DNA from: Paenibacillus sp. 1001270B_150601_E10 | Lineage (GTDB): Bacteria; Bacillota; Bacilli; Paenibacillales; Paenibacillaceae | Assembly (NCBI RefSeq): GCF_015558675.1 | Contig: NZ_JADMOL010000002.1 | Span: forward strand, 620,111 to 684,110 | Length of the DNA stretch: 64,000 nucleotides | Direction: 5' to 3' | In this document: in pieces, positions 1 to 9,211 of the stretch | How positions within the stretch are numbered: the stretch's first letter is position 1 | Layout: every line of letters begins with the position of its first letter | Program-made: the position numbers and the translations under genes | Notes under the pieces: generated by a model | The model's database searches: none | Told to the model about the DNA's origin: nothing | What the model saw: only the letters and a program-made list of their open reading frames with translations

Positions 1-86
1 GCGAGCGTGAAATTGTGCATTCCTTGCGATTCCGTGAGGCGGTTGAAATTATTAAGGAGGACCGTGCGGCACGAAGAATTTTTTAA
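1..86 (+). CDS. C-terminal end of an unidentified protein (5' truncated)
   Basis: An open frame enters from the left edge (first full codon at base 3) and stops at the TAA at 84-86. The visible tail is 27 residues, charged and helix-like (ends RAARRIF). It is too short to assign to a family. It is read as a gene end because the frame is open to the edge and the next gene starts about 250 bases later on the same strand. Confidence 0.45.
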   Translation, partial: EREIVHSLRFREAVEIIKEDRAARRIF

Positions 87-332
87 TGCAGGACAGCTAG
101 ACTGAATAGGTGTGGGCGATTGATGCTAGAGGAGGATGAGGTCAGCCTTGTGAAAAGGGTGGCCTCTTTGGGCTGTTCAAGCGGTAAGCGCGGGTAGGGT
201 GGATGATGGAGGAGGGAGTTTGCTATAATCTTGCTATTACACAGCGTGAATGAATACAAGATTCTAAGATAAGCTGTGCTTAAGGAATCAAGCAAAGAAT
301 CATATGAGCTGCTTAGGAGAAAGGAACGAGCT

Positions 333-1082
333 ATGCCATTTACATTTGCGCATCCCGCGTATGCCCTGCCGATTCAGCGGTTGTCAAAGCGATACGTAAG
401 CATGACGGGCATTATTCTAGGGAGCATGGCGCCAGACTTCGAGTATTTTATTGCGTTGGAGCCCTATCAGCATATCGGCCACACGCTAAAGGGACTGCTG
501 CTTGAGGCGCTGCCGCTAAGCGTGCTGCTTGCCTTTTTATTTCACCGCATCGTGAAGCAAGAACTTGCTCATCATCTGCCTTCGATCTGGCAGCTGGATC
601 AAAGAGCGGCCGCGTTAATGTCAAAGGATCGCTGGAGCCTTCGATCGCATCGCGAGTGGATTCGATTCCTGCTGTCTGTAGCCATTGGCTTCTACTCGCA
701 TGTCGCTATCGATGCTTTTACCCATGCTTCCGGTGCTGTCGTTGTGCGCTCAACATGGCTGCAAGGGAGTGTCTTCGGCATTCCGGTATATAAATACATG
801 CAGCATGGACTGTCGCTGCTAGGGCTTGCTTTCCTAGGAATCTGGCTCCTTCATGTTCTGTCTCGCGTCCAAGTAGGGCATTATGGGAGAAAGGTCAGCC
901 CTCAGCAAAAGTTTATGTACTGGGCCCTTGTGCTGCTTACAGCCATAATCGTTTGGGGGCTTAAGATGCTCTTAACCGAAAGTCATAATATAATAGGGAT
1001 TACGGTCGTTGCCAGTATGTCAGGAGGCTTGCTGGGCACTCTGCTGGCATCATGGATGATGAAGAAGATAAAGACCCGATGA
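333..1082 (+). CDS. DUF4184 family membrane protein
   Basis: A 249-residue protein. The start at 333 is chosen because it follows AGGAGAAAGGA and gives the family-typical N-terminus MPFTFAHPAYALP; an open frame reaches further upstream but lacks a site. The conserved beginning with His, the GSMAPDFEYF segment and the later HVAIDAFTHASG segment match DUF4184, whose His/Asp pattern resembles membrane-bound metal-dependent hydrolases of the YdjM type. Four to five hydrophobic stretches in the second half suggest an integral membrane protein. The biochemical role is unknown. A GNAT gene follows after 15 bases, so the two are probably cotranscribed. Confidence 0.75.
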   Translation: MPFTFAHPAYALPIQRLSKRYVSMTGIILGSMAPDFEYFIALEPYQHIGHTLKGLLLEALPLSVLLAFLFHRIVKQELAHHLPSIWQLDQRAAALMSKDRWSLRSHREWIRFLLSVAIGFYSHVAIDAFTHASGAVVVRSTWLQGSVFGIPVYKYMQHGLSLLGLAFLGIWLLHVLSRVQVGHYGRKVSPQQKFMYWALVLLTAIIVWGLKMLLTESHNIIGITVVASMSGGLLGTLLASWMMKKIKTR

Positions 1083-1097
1083 GGAGGAACAACAATC

Positions 1098-1619
1098 ATG
1101 AAGACGGCTCCATCTTATGAGATTGCAGATGCAGCATTAGAAGATTTAGAGGCAATTGTAGCGATTTATAATTCGACCATTCCGGGCCGCATGGTGACCG
1201 CAGATGTGGAGCCTATAACGGTAGAAAGCAAGCGTCCATGGTTCGATGAGCATTCAGCTGACTTTAGGCCGCTCTGGGTTGTAAAGATTGACGGGAAGGT
1301 GGCTGCATGGCTGAGCTTCCAATCGTTCTACGGCCGTCCTGCCTATAATGGCACAGCAGAAATCAGCATTTATATCGGGGAAGCGCATCGTTCGCAAGGG
1401 CTAGGAAGCATTCTCATTACAGAAGCGCTTAAGGCTTGCCCTCGACTGGGCCTTGATCATCTAGTAGGCTTTGTCTTTGGTCATAATGTGCCGAGCCTGT
1501 CCCTTCTTAAAAAGCACGGCTTTGAGCAGTGGGGCCTGCTGCCAAAGGTGGCAAAGCTGGATGGCGTAGAGCGCGATCTGGTCATCGTAGGCCGCCGAAT
1601 TGAGCCGGATGCAGGCTAA
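1098..1619 (+). CDS. GNAT family N-acetyltransferase, phosphinothricin/methionine-sulfone acetyltransferase-like
   Basis: A 173-residue single-domain GNAT protein behind a GAGGAGGAA site. The acetyl-CoA pyrophosphate loop is visible as [10 protein letters not shown] (about residues 95-104), with the later N-x-P-S-L-x-L-x-x-x-x-G-F segment typical of motif B. N-terminal [12 protein letters not shown] and the [13 protein letters not shown] segment are characteristic of the Pat/Bar-like subgroup that acetylates small amino-acid analogues. The substrate here is inferred only from the family. It lies between a DUF4184 and a VanZ gene with close spacing, probably as part of a small operon. Confidence 0.8.
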   Translation: MKTAPSYEIADAALEDLEAIVAIYNSTIPGRMVTADVEPITVESKRPWFDEHSADFRPLWVVKIDGKVAAWLSFQSFYGRPAYNGTAEISIYIGEAHRSQGLGSILITEALKACPRLGLDHLVGFVFGHNVPSLSLLKKHGFEQWGLLPKVAKLDGVERDLVIVGRRIEPDAG

Positions 1620-1653
1620 GCTTATGGGCGCGAAAAGAGCCGAGGACACTCGT

Positions 1654-2115
1654 ATGAGAACCGGAGCTTGGCGGAGCGTGAGCAGGGCTTTCTTTTTGGC
1701 CTATACGCTCGGATTGCTGTACTTGATGCTGTTCGGATTCGGACGAGGAGCGGGAGCTGTCGGGGGCTATCGCTACAATCTTGTCCCTTTCCATGAAATA
1801 TCCCGCTATATGAATGCGAGGCACTTTGGCACGATGTCATGGGCCATTAATATCCTTGGCAACATCGGTGTATTTATCCCTCTTGGGCTTCTTCCAGGGC
1901 TATGGGGCTGGAGCTATCGTAAGCTGATGAGCCGATTCCTATGCTTTATTTTCACAGTAGAGCTGGTTCAAATGCTGTCGAGGCGAGGAAGCTTCGATAT
2001 CGACGACGTGATCCTGAATACTATTGGCGTAACCTTAGGCTTTATTATGTCCCGAATCATTCACGGCTGGTACAAGACCTTTACAACGATAGAAAACGAC
2101 AGCATAAATGGATAA
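1654..2115 (+). CDS. VanZ-like family membrane protein
   Basis: About 153 residues with four predicted membrane spans. VanZ-family landmarks are visible: a first helix followed by LVPFHEI, the NILGNIGVFIPLG helix, and RRGSFDIDDVILNTIG before the last helix. The family includes the teicoplanin-resistance protein VanZ, but most members in this group have no known function and resistance should not be inferred. The start at 1654 is preferred because CGAGGA precedes it and it begins just before the first helix. ATG at 1600 or 1624 in the same frame is possible and would overlap the GNAT gene. Confidence 0.75.
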   Translation: MRTGAWRSVSRAFFLAYTLGLLYLMLFGFGRGAGAVGGYRYNLVPFHEISRYMNARHFGTMSWAINILGNIGVFIPLGLLPGLWGWSYRKLMSRFLCFIFTVELVQMLSRRGSFDIDDVILNTIGVTLGFIMSRIIHGWYKTFTTIENDSING

Positions 2116-2241
2116 AAAATAAAAGATCATAATTGCAGCAAAGAAAGATCAGTCAACGTTTTGTCGTTTCTTTTGCAAAACTTTCTTATGCGTATTTGCG
2201 TACATGATGATGTACCCATATAACCTAAGAAGGGGATGTAC

Positions 2242-3090
2242 ATGAAGAAAGGATTCTTTGGTGTTTTGGTTGCCATTCTCATATTTAGCATGTCGCCGAG
2301 TACGAGTGCGGCAGAAATTCAAATTAAAGTGGACCGTGTTACGATCGTATCGGATGCGGAACCTGAAATTCGCAATGATCGCATGATGGTGCCTCTGCGC
2401 GTGATCAGTGAGAATTTAGGGGCTCAGGTCGACTGGTCCCATTCCAGAGTTACGCTGACTAAAGGCAATATGAAAATAGTATTAAACCTGAACAGCCCTA
2501 TAGCAGAGAAGAATGGCGAAAAGGTATACCTTGATGCCAAACCATATATGAAAAATCATCGCATGATCGTTCCACTTCGCTTTATCGCAGAGACATTTGG
2601 TTGTAACGTCAATTACAGCAACTTAACGGTAACGATAGATACAAAGCCATTGGTTATCGATGGTGTGCGCGTGAAAGCATTGCAGTATGAGTACCATATG
2701 ACGATGGGTGGCGTTGTACAGCAAGTAACAGGGAATGCGTACAACGAAAAGATTCATAACGTTATGTTGGAAAACAAGGGCAGGGAGGTCGAAGCTCCTG
2801 CCAGCTATTCATGGTCTATTAATCTTGATACTCCTGGGTCTTATTATAAAGCGGGACAATATGACTTTTTGGACGAAAAAGGAAACAGCGTAAAACGATA
2901 CGATATCTATATGTTAGAGCGCGCATTTCCAGATGAATGGCTGTTAGGCTATCCAGACGTTTTGATTTATGACGCTTCTTCTGACCAATGGCATCTGTTT
3001 AGCGATCAGGCAAGACAAGCTATTGATGCCTTAATGGATAAGGCCGCGAAAAAAGGATTTCTCAAAATGGTCAGCAATACCGTTGCCTAA
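2242..3090 (+). CDS. Exported copper amine oxidase N-terminal-domain protein
   Basis: A 282-residue protein with a signal peptide (lysines, a hydrophobic stretch, cleavage near STSAAE at about residue 24). Residues about 30-135 form the copper amine oxidase N-terminal-like domain (PF07833): a duplicated MMVPLRVISENLGAQVDW / RMIVPLRFIAETFGCNVNY pattern followed by V-T-L/I. In Bacillota this module is a cell-surface stalk and has no oxidase activity. Residues about 150-282 are an unassigned C-terminal domain. Start 2242 is preferred over 2236 because AGGGG is spaced six bases from it. It is monocistronic as far as visible. Confidence 0.8.
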   Translation: MKKGFFGVLVAILIFSMSPSTSAAEIQIKVDRVTIVSDAEPEIRNDRMMVPLRVISENLGAQVDWSHSRVTLTKGNMKIVLNLNSPIAEKNGEKVYLDAKPYMKNHRMIVPLRFIAETFGCNVNYSNLTVTIDTKPLVIDGVRVKALQYEYHMTMGGVVQQVTGNAYNEKIHNVMLENKGREVEAPASYSWSINLDTPGSYYKAGQYDFLDEKGNSVKRYDIYMLERAFPDEWLLGYPDVLIYDASSDQWHLFSDQARQAIDALMDKAAKKGFLKMVSNTVA

Positions 3091-3151
3091 AGCAAACGGG
3101 CATGGGTCAATGAAGCTTGTCGATATTTGATAAGGAAATATTCGAATAAGG

Positions 3152-3196
3152 AAGGCCTTGATGCCGGCGGAATGACTGCTCGGTACTCAAGGCCTT
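3152..3196 (+). terminator. Perfect inverted repeat after the PF07833 gene, possible terminator
   Basis: Ten-base arms AAGGCCTTGA and TCAAGGCCTT pair perfectly across a 25-base loop that can form further pairs. Only a short TTTG follows, so it is a weak or factor-dependent terminator at best. Confidence 0.45.
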
Positions 3197-3465
3197 TGTC
3201 GTAGGTTTCCATGTGGAATAATGAGGATGTAGTTACTGCTTAGCCCTTCATCCGAAATAAGCGAGAATTTCGTCTTGCGTGCGGGTAGCGTATTTCATGC
3301 CGTACCTCTTGTTTGCCGTCTCATTGGTCTTTTTTATTATAACTAAATAGGGGAGTTACGCGAAAAGTGGAGTAGATGATACGCTAGAGGAGTTGGCGCA
3401 ATCGTCTGGTGCTGAATACATGGGGGCTATAAAAAGACAGGATGAAGTGGTCCTGCATGCCGAAT

Positions 3466-3479
3466 TGAAATCGATTTCA
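3466..3479 (+). promoter_or_regulatory. Perfect palindromic cre-like site (CcpA operator candidate)
   Basis: TGAAATCGATTTCA matches every fixed position of the Bacillus cre consensus TGWNANCGNTNWCA and is a perfect palindrome. It lies about 170 bases upstream of the ABC exporter operon beginning at 3650; a -10-like TATGAT is at 3543-3548, with no convincing -35. The rest of 3197-3649 shows no supportable gene. Confidence 0.55.
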
Positions 3480-3649
3480 AAAAGCTGCAAATAGCCAAGG
3501 TGCAGACTAAAAAAGTACATGGAGCTCAATTCCCGTTTTTGCTATGATGGGTGGTGCACTTTAAAGAGCTTCGTAAATGCATGGTGTTAGTACGAGCGAA
3601 GTACGAAAGAATATGGTGAACAAAAAATGATGATGTCAAAGGAGATGCT

Positions 3650-6004
3650 ATGAGTACGATTCCGAATGACATTCTTACGGTGCTGAAGGAGCACCGGCAT
3701 GCGCCTGAGGGCGTGCTGCATGGGGTGTGCTGCGATCGAACGCTTCAGGGCGGTTTCCAGCATACCTATGTGCTCCTGAGCGAAAAGGAGCTCATCCTCG
3801 TCTTTGATCCGGATACGGTGCTTAAGGAAACGACATTTACCGGATACACGACAACTGGAAAAAGAGCAGACAAGTGGGGAGATCAGACTTTCTCCAAATG
3901 GATGAAGCGCTCCAAAGACCGTAAGGTTCAAGAACAAGTTTATTCGCGCGAGCCGGAATGGAAGGTGGAAAGCATTCCGCTGGAGAAGATCGAGAGCGTA
4001 TTTATCGTGAATCTCGTGGCTTCAGGACTTCTCGTATTGAAGGGGCAGGACGGCGAAGAGCGGACGCTTGCGGCATTTACCAACAGTCAGATGAAGAAGG
4101 CAACGAGGCTTGCATCTCTAGTGGAGAAGCTGAAGAAGCAGGAGTCGCTTCGGGAGGAGCGCGAAGAAAGCGGAACCAGTCATGCTTGTCCCACATGCGG
4201 GATGCTGTATCCGCAGCAGGATCGCAAAGTATGCCCGAAGTGCATGAAGAAGCACGCCATCTTCCGCAGGCTGCTTGGACTTGCAAGCCATTACCGTCTT
4301 TCCATTGTGTTTATCGTTTTGTTTATGCTGTTGAACGCAGCAACAGGGCTTGCGATCCCTTATTTGCAAGGAACGGTGCTGTTTGATCAGGCACTTGGAC
4401 ATACGGGACCATTCGCAGGACAGATCGCGCTCGTTATCGGCCTCATTGTCTTGTTCCGCACGCTGTCCTTGCTGTTTGGCGTGCTGTATGGGCTGATCAA
4501 TGCTCGACTGGGAGCCAATGTCGCCTTTGATCTGAAGTCAGGTGTCTTTACTGCGATGCAGCGGCTGTCGCTGAGCTTCTTTCAGAAAAAGCAAACCGGA
4601 CAGCTTATGACGCGTGTAAACAATGATGCTACGGAGCTGCAATATTTCTTTGTGGACGGTATTTCCTACTTTATCGTAAATGCGATGAACATCGTCGGGA
4701 TCTTGGTTATTTTACTGATGATGGACTGGAAGCTCACGCTGCTGTGCTTTATTCCGATGCCGTTCGTGATGATCATTATTCGCTCCGCCTTTCCGAAGCT
4801 GTGGAGACTGTCATGGCGCAGGCATCGCCGTGTAGCCGTCATGAATGCGATTATTAGCGATACAACAAGAGGGACTCGTGTCGTAAAGGCATTCGGGAAG
4901 GAAAGACAGGAGATGGAACGCTTCCAGCGCTCAAATATGGCATTCGCTGGAGCGGAGCAGCAATTCAACAAGATGAACAGCACCGTCTTTCCGATTCTGT
5001 CGATGCTCACACAGTTTGGCGGTCTCATTATCTGGGCCTTCGGCGGCACGCAGGTGATGAGGGGGGAGCTGACCTTCGGGGTGCTGATGACCTTTATTCA
5101 TTACATCTTCATGCTGTATGGACCGATCCAATTTATGAACAATATCGCAGGCTGGTGGTCGTACTGCATGTCCGCTGCGCAGCGAATCTTTGAGATTCAG
5201 GATGCGGTGCCGGATGTGAACGAGAAGAAGGACCCGATTCGCCTTCCGTCGATCCAAGGGGAGATTGAGGTTAACAACATTTCATTTGGCTATGAGCCGA
5301 ACAAGATGATCTTGAAGCGTGTAACGATGCATGCAAGGCCAGGGCAAATGATTGGTGTCGTTGGCCACTCTGGAGCGGGCAAATCAACACTTGTTAATCT
5401 GATTTCGCGACTTTATGACGTGAATGAAGGCGAGATTCGAATTGATGGTCACGATGTGCGCGATTTGTCCTTTGATACGCTGCGCGAGCATATCGGGATC
5501 GTGTCGCAGGAGACGTACGTCTTTATGGGAACGATCGCAGAGAATATCGCCTATGCCAATCCAGACTGCTCGATGGCGGATATTCTGTACGCTGCAAAGA
5601 TTGCAAAGGCGCATGACTTTATTGAGAAGCTGCCGGATGGATACGATACAATCGTCGGCACGGGCGGCCATAGCTTATCTGGCGGAGAGAAACAGAGGTT
5701 ATCGATAGCACGAGCTATTCTGCACAATCCTTCGATTCTAATTCTAGATGAAGCAACGGCTTCGCTGGACACGGAGACCGAGCTTCAGATTCAAGAGGCG
5801 CTGGAGACGCTGATTCAAGGACGAACGACGATTGCAATCGCCCATCGCTTGTCTACGCTTCGCAATGCCGATTATCTGATTGTGATGGATAAGGGCAAAG
5901 TGATGGAAGCGGGCACGCATGATGAATTGATGGAGACGGAAGGCATGTATTATGAGCTTGTTCAAAAGCATGACAAGGCACTGCAGATGAGAGGAGTAGG
6001 TTAA
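3650..6004 (+). CDS. Half-size ABC exporter with N-terminal zinc-ribbon domain (cyanophycin-associated-type family)
   Basis: 784 residues. Residues 1-175 are a soluble domain ending in a zinc ribbon with Cys180, Cys183, Cys195 and Cys198 (CPTC...CPKC). A type-1 exporter membrane domain of about six helices follows (about 215-510), then a nucleotide-binding domain: Walker A GHSGAGKST near 571-579, ABC signature LSGGEKQ at 676-682, Walker B ILILDEAT near 700, and the H-loop AIAHRLS. The architecture is that of a multidrug/lipid-type half transporter, expected to pair with a partner. The next gene is DUF1854, followed by a second exporter of the same layout, so the two probably form a heterodimer. 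The N-terminal extension is unusual and may be regulatory. The substrate is unknown. Confidence 0.88.
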   Translation: MSTIPNDILTVLKEHRHAPEGVLHGVCCDRTLQGGFQHTYVLLSEKELILVFDPDTVLKETTFTGYTTTGKRADKWGDQTFSKWMKRSKDRKVQEQVYSREPEWKVESIPLEKIESVFIVNLVASGLLVLKGQDGEERTLAAFTNSQMKKATRLASLVEKLKKQESLREEREESGTSHACPTCGMLYPQQDRKVCPKCMKKHAIFRRLLGLASHYRLSIVFIVLFMLLNAATGLAIPYLQGTVLFDQALGHTGPFAGQIALVIGLIVLFRTLSLLFGVLYGLINARLGANVAFDLKSGVFTAMQRLSLSFFQKKQTGQLMTRVNNDATELQYFFVDGISYFIVNAMNIVGILVILLMMDWKLTLLCFIPMPFVMIIIRSAFPKLWRLSWRRHRRVAVMNAIISDTTRGTRVVKAFGKERQEMERFQRSNMAFAGAEQQFNKMNSTVFPILSMLTQFGGLIIWAFGGTQVMRGELTFGVLMTFIHYIFMLYGPIQFMNNIAGWWSYCMSAAQRIFEIQDAVPDVNEKKDPIRLPSIQGEIEVNNISFGYEPNKMILKRVTMHARPGQMIGVVGHSGAGKSTLVNLISRLYDVNEGEIRIDGHDVRDLSFDTLREHIGIVSQETYVFMGTIAENIAYANPDCSMADILYAAKIAKAHDFIEKLPDGYDTIVGTGGHSLSGGEKQRLSIARAILHNPSILILDEATASLDTETELQIQEALETLIQGRTTIAIAHRLSTLRNADYLIVMDKGKVMEAGTHDELMETEGMYYELVQKHDKALQMRGVG

Positions 6005-6005
6005 G

Positions 6006-6557
6006 ATGGCATTCGAAGATATCGGGCATGACGAAGGGGCGGTAAAAGGCGGGGTAACTCTAGCGGAAGCTGCTAAAATCAAATATTTAACACCCCATAA
6101 CGCTCAATTTGTGCTCACGAAGGGAAGGATGCTCTCTGTAACAGTAGAGGAGAAACACTATCCATCGGTGTACCTGCATTGCTCGTTTCCTCACTCGAAC
6201 CGCCTTCTCTACATATCGGTGCGGACGCTTGAGAATGAAGAGGTGGGGATGATTGAGTCCTTGGACGACTTCCCAGAGGAGCTGGCACAGCTTCTGAAGG
6301 AGCAGATTGCCATCCGCTACTTTGCACCGATCATTACAAAGGTCATTGCGATCAAGGAAGAGTTCGGGTATGCCTACTGGGAAGCCGAGACGCAGGCAGG
6401 GCGCTGCCGGTTCACGGTGCGCAACGGAGGCGGCAATGCGAAGCTGGTCTCGGAGCAGAAGCTTCTGATTCAGGATGTGGACGGCAACCGCTTCTTAATT
6501 GAGCGGCTGGATCAGCTTAGCGAGAAGGAATATCGAATGGTGGAAATGTGCTTATAG
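6006..6557 (+). CDS. DUF1854 family protein linked to the ABC exporters
   Basis: 183 residues, beginning one base after the stop of the first exporter behind GAGGAGTAGG. It matches the DUF1854 pattern: YPSVYLHCSFP, early strand-rich region, RYFAPIITKV, EAETQAGRCRFTV, and the terminal DVDGNRFLIERLDQLSEKE. In other bacteria members of this family occur beside ABC exporters, some near cyanophycin genes, and are named after that association. No cyanophycin synthetase or cyanophycinase is present in this window, so that link is not supported here. It is likely a cytosolic accessory subunit of the exporter pair. The molecular role is unknown. Confidence 0.8.
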   Translation: MAFEDIGHDEGAVKGGVTLAEAAKIKYLTPHNAQFVLTKGRMLSVTVEEKHYPSVYLHCSFPHSNRLLYISVRTLENEEVGMIESLDDFPEELAQLLKEQIAIRYFAPIITKVIAIKEEFGYAYWEAETQAGRCRFTVRNGGGNAKLVSEQKLLIQDVDGNRFLIERLDQLSEKEYRMVEMCL

Positions 6558-6696
6558 GACATCTATTCGAGATCCATTTACGGATGAGCGACCGCAAATA
6601 AAAGTACAATTTTTTATATCAGATAGAATGTTGATGCTCCATTTAGAGTGAACATTGTCCATTCTATTGTGGCAAAGAAAACGTAGGAGGATAACC

Positions 6697-8958
6697 ATGA
6701 ATCTGCGCTTTGAGCTGTCGGAGCGGGACGAACGAGCGGCTGTGGCCGCTGTCGGGGAGCATATCCGCTACTGTGTGCCTGCTGACCTCACGCTTCAGGG
6801 GCGTATGGTCGAGGGCTACCTGGTTATTGGCGAGGAACGCTACGTCATTGTTCAAGACGGTGAAGTAAGAGCGTCGCATCTAATCGGTGAAGCAAACGAG
6901 TACAAGGTCATCCCGCTTGTCGGAAATGTCATTCTTGAGGCAAAGGATCAGGATGGACTTCGAATCGTTGCAAGGGCTTCGATGCAGCATGCGGGGCGTT
7001 ATGCATATATTGCTCAAATTCTAACGAGTGTAGCGAACCAAAAGCCGATCCGCATCTACAATGACGAGACTGAGCCTGCATGTGCGAAGTGCGGCGGACC
7101 GCTGATTCGCGGTACCCGGATTTGCCCAAGATGCATCAATAAGGCGGCAGCCTTCAAGCGGCTCTGGGGCGTATCCATGTCGCATTGGAAGATGCTTGCG
7201 ATAGGCGTACTGCTATTGTGTGCGATTACGGGGCTGTCTCTGCTTGGACCTTATTTTCAAAAAATACTGATTAATTCATCGCTTGCCCCGCCAGAGGGAC
7301 AGAACCCTGATCTGACGGTCTTTATGGTCGCCATTGCGGGGATGGCCGTTATTCTAATCGGCAGCGAGCTGTTGACCGTTGCAAAGGGACGCATCATGAC
7401 GACGGTCAGCTCCAATATAGCAGCTGATCTGCGGAAGCTGGTATTTGACCGCATTCAGCGTTTATCGCTTGGGTTTCTGACGTCGCAGCGGGCAGGCGAC
7501 ATTATGAACCGGATTACCTCAGATACCGATCGGATTCGGAACCTGATACAAGAGATCTGCACAATGGCCATTCTGCAGCTGATTACGCTTGTTTCCGTAA
7601 GCGTGCTCTTGTTTCAGACCAATGTATTGCTTGCTTTGATCGTCATTCTGCCTGCTCCCTTGGTTGCTTATATCCAGGTATTCATCTGGCGCCGCGTACT
7701 GCGCAAGCTCTCGCATAAGCAGTGGCGAATTCATGACAAAGCGAATTCCTTCCTGCATGACGTGTTGAGCGGAATTCGCGTGGTGAAGTCATTCGGCAAG
7801 GAAGCGCGTGAGGTTCAGCGCTTTCGGGATTACAATACCCAGTTTGCGAATGCAGCGATCCAGACGGAGAAGGTATTCAGCGTTCTCTCGCCAATATCGA
7901 ACTATTTGATTCAGATTGGGCAATATATCGTGCTGCTCGTAGGCTGCAACCTGATTATAGGCGGCAGCTTGAATATCGGTGAGCTTGTTCAATTTACAAG
8001 CTATGCATCCATGATCTATGGGCCGCTGACCTGGCTGATGTACATGCCGCGCTGGGTCACAAATGCCGTCATTGCTGTTGACCGGGTATTCTCCGTTATC
8101 GATGAGCAGCCTGAGATTATGGATGCCGAGCAGGCCGTAAAGCATGAGATTCAAGGCCATATTGAGTTTCGCAACGTGACGTTTGGCTATAAGACGTATG
8201 AGCCCGTGTTAAAGGATATTAACGTGGAGATCAAGCCAGGAGAGATGATCGGGCTGGTTGGGCATTCGGGCTCAGGGAAGTCTACCATGATCAATCTGAT
8301 CTCCCGCTTCTATGACGTGAATGAGGGCGAACTGCTCATGGATGGCATTGATATTCGCTCGATTGAGCAGGAGGAACTACGATCGCAGATTGGCGTGGTG
8401 CTGCAGGAAACCTTTCTGTTCAGTGGAACGATTACAGACAATATTCGCTATTCGAAGCCTGAGGCGACCTTGGAGGAGATTATCCAGGCGGCGCGGGTTG
8501 CCAATGCACATGACTTTATCATCCAGCTGCCGGATGGATATGATACGAAGCTAGAGGAGAATGGAAACAATCTCTCGGGCGGAGAACGGCAGCGGGTCGC
8601 CATTGCAAGAGCAGTGCTCAGCAATCCGCGCATTCTTATTCTGGATGAAGCGACCGCATCCTTGGATATTGAGACGGAGGGTGTCATTCAGGAGGCGCTG
8701 CAGCGTGTAACGGAGAATCGGACGACGATTGCGATCGCGCACCGGCTCTCGACGCTTCGGAATGCGGATCGGCTCTTCGTATTGGAAAAGGGCGAGATTG
8801 CAGAGATTGGAACGCATACAGAGCTTATGCAGAAGCAGGGCATATACTACAAGCTCATTATGGCTCAGCGCAATATGGCGAAGCCGAAGAAGCAGGTGAA
8901 GGTGCCTAACAGTGCCATAGCCGCTGCGCCAGCAGCCGCACAGGTCGTTACCAATTAG
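6697..8958 (+). CDS. Second zinc-ribbon half ABC exporter
   Basis: 753 residues from the ATG at 6697, which follows GTAGGAGG by six bases; an upstream in-frame ATG at 6655 lacks a site. The layout repeats the first exporter: soluble N-terminal domain, zinc ribbon with Cys129, Cys132, Cys143 and Cys146, six-helix exporter domain, nucleotide-binding domain with Walker A GHSGSGKS (Lys528), signature LSGGERQ near 626-632, and Walker B ILILDEAT. Both nucleotide sites look complete, so neither partner seems degenerate. The C-terminus carries a roughly 25-residue Lys- and Ala-rich tail. It belongs to the same transcription unit as the first exporter and DUF1854, 139 bases after DUF1854. Confidence 0.88.
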   Translation: MNLRFELSERDERAAVAAVGEHIRYCVPADLTLQGRMVEGYLVIGEERYVIVQDGEVRASHLIGEANEYKVIPLVGNVILEAKDQDGLRIVARASMQHAGRYAYIAQILTSVANQKPIRIYNDETEPACAKCGGPLIRGTRICPRCINKAAAFKRLWGVSMSHWKMLAIGVLLLCAITGLSLLGPYFQKILINSSLAPPEGQNPDLTVFMVAIAGMAVILIGSELLTVAKGRIMTTVSSNIAADLRKLVFDRIQRLSLGFLTSQRAGDIMNRITSDTDRIRNLIQEICTMAILQLITLVSVSVLLFQTNVLLALIVILPAPLVAYIQVFIWRRVLRKLSHKQWRIHDKANSFLHDVLSGIRVVKSFGKEAREVQRFRDYNTQFANAAIQTEKVFSVLSPISNYLIQIGQYIVLLVGCNLIIGGSLNIGELVQFTSYASMIYGPLTWLMYMPRWVTNAVIAVDRVFSVIDEQPEIMDAEQAVKHEIQGHIEFRNVTFGYKTYEPVLKDINVEIKPGEMIGLVGHSGSGKSTMINLISRFYDVNEGELLMDGIDIRSIEQEELRSQIGVVLQETFLFSGTITDNIRYSKPEATLEEIIQAARVANAHDFIIQLPDGYDTKLEENGNNLSGGERQRVAIARAVLSNPRILILDEATASLDIETEGVIQEALQRVTENRTTIAIAHRLSTLRNADRLFVLEKGEIAEIGTHTELMQKQGIYYKLIMAQRNMAKPKKQVKVPNSAIAAAPAAAQVVTN

Positions 8959-9041
8959 GCGAAGGTCTAGATCGCATCAATAAAGAGATAAATACAGAAC
9001 ATGATGGCACGTTTCAAGTGCACAGGAGATATGAAAAAGGC

Positions 9042-9090
9042 AAAGGCACATGATGCTGCGAATCAAGGATCGCAGATCATGTGCCTTTTT
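9042..9090 (+). terminator. Strong intrinsic terminator of the ABC exporter operon
   Basis: A perfect 13-base stem (AAAGGCACATGAT with ATCATGTGCCTTT), extended inward by CTGCG/CGCAG, ends in a run of five T. Confidence 0.88.
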
Positions 9091-9211
9091 GAAAGAGCGA
9101 TAACGGATAGGAGTAGGGACCAATCGCATGAATCGTCCATGATATTGTATAATTGTGGAATATATAGGAAGGCCATCGTATAAGTTGAGGGTAACAAAGG
9201 GAGGGATGAAT

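Noticed and set aside
1654..2115. Glycopeptide resistance from the VanZ-like gene.
   Set aside because: VanZ-like proteins are widespread; no vanHAX genes are present.
3248..3358. Minus-strand frame ending RYGMKYATRTQDEILAYFG, protein-like tail.
   Set aside because: About 36 codons between stops, and no ribosome binding site. It could be the remnant of a decayed gene, but no family is recognised, so it is not called.
3650..8958. Reading the exporters as part of a cyanophycin metabolism locus.
   Set aside because: The family name suggests it, but no cyanophycin synthetase, cyanophycinase or isoaspartyl dipeptidase is present in the window.
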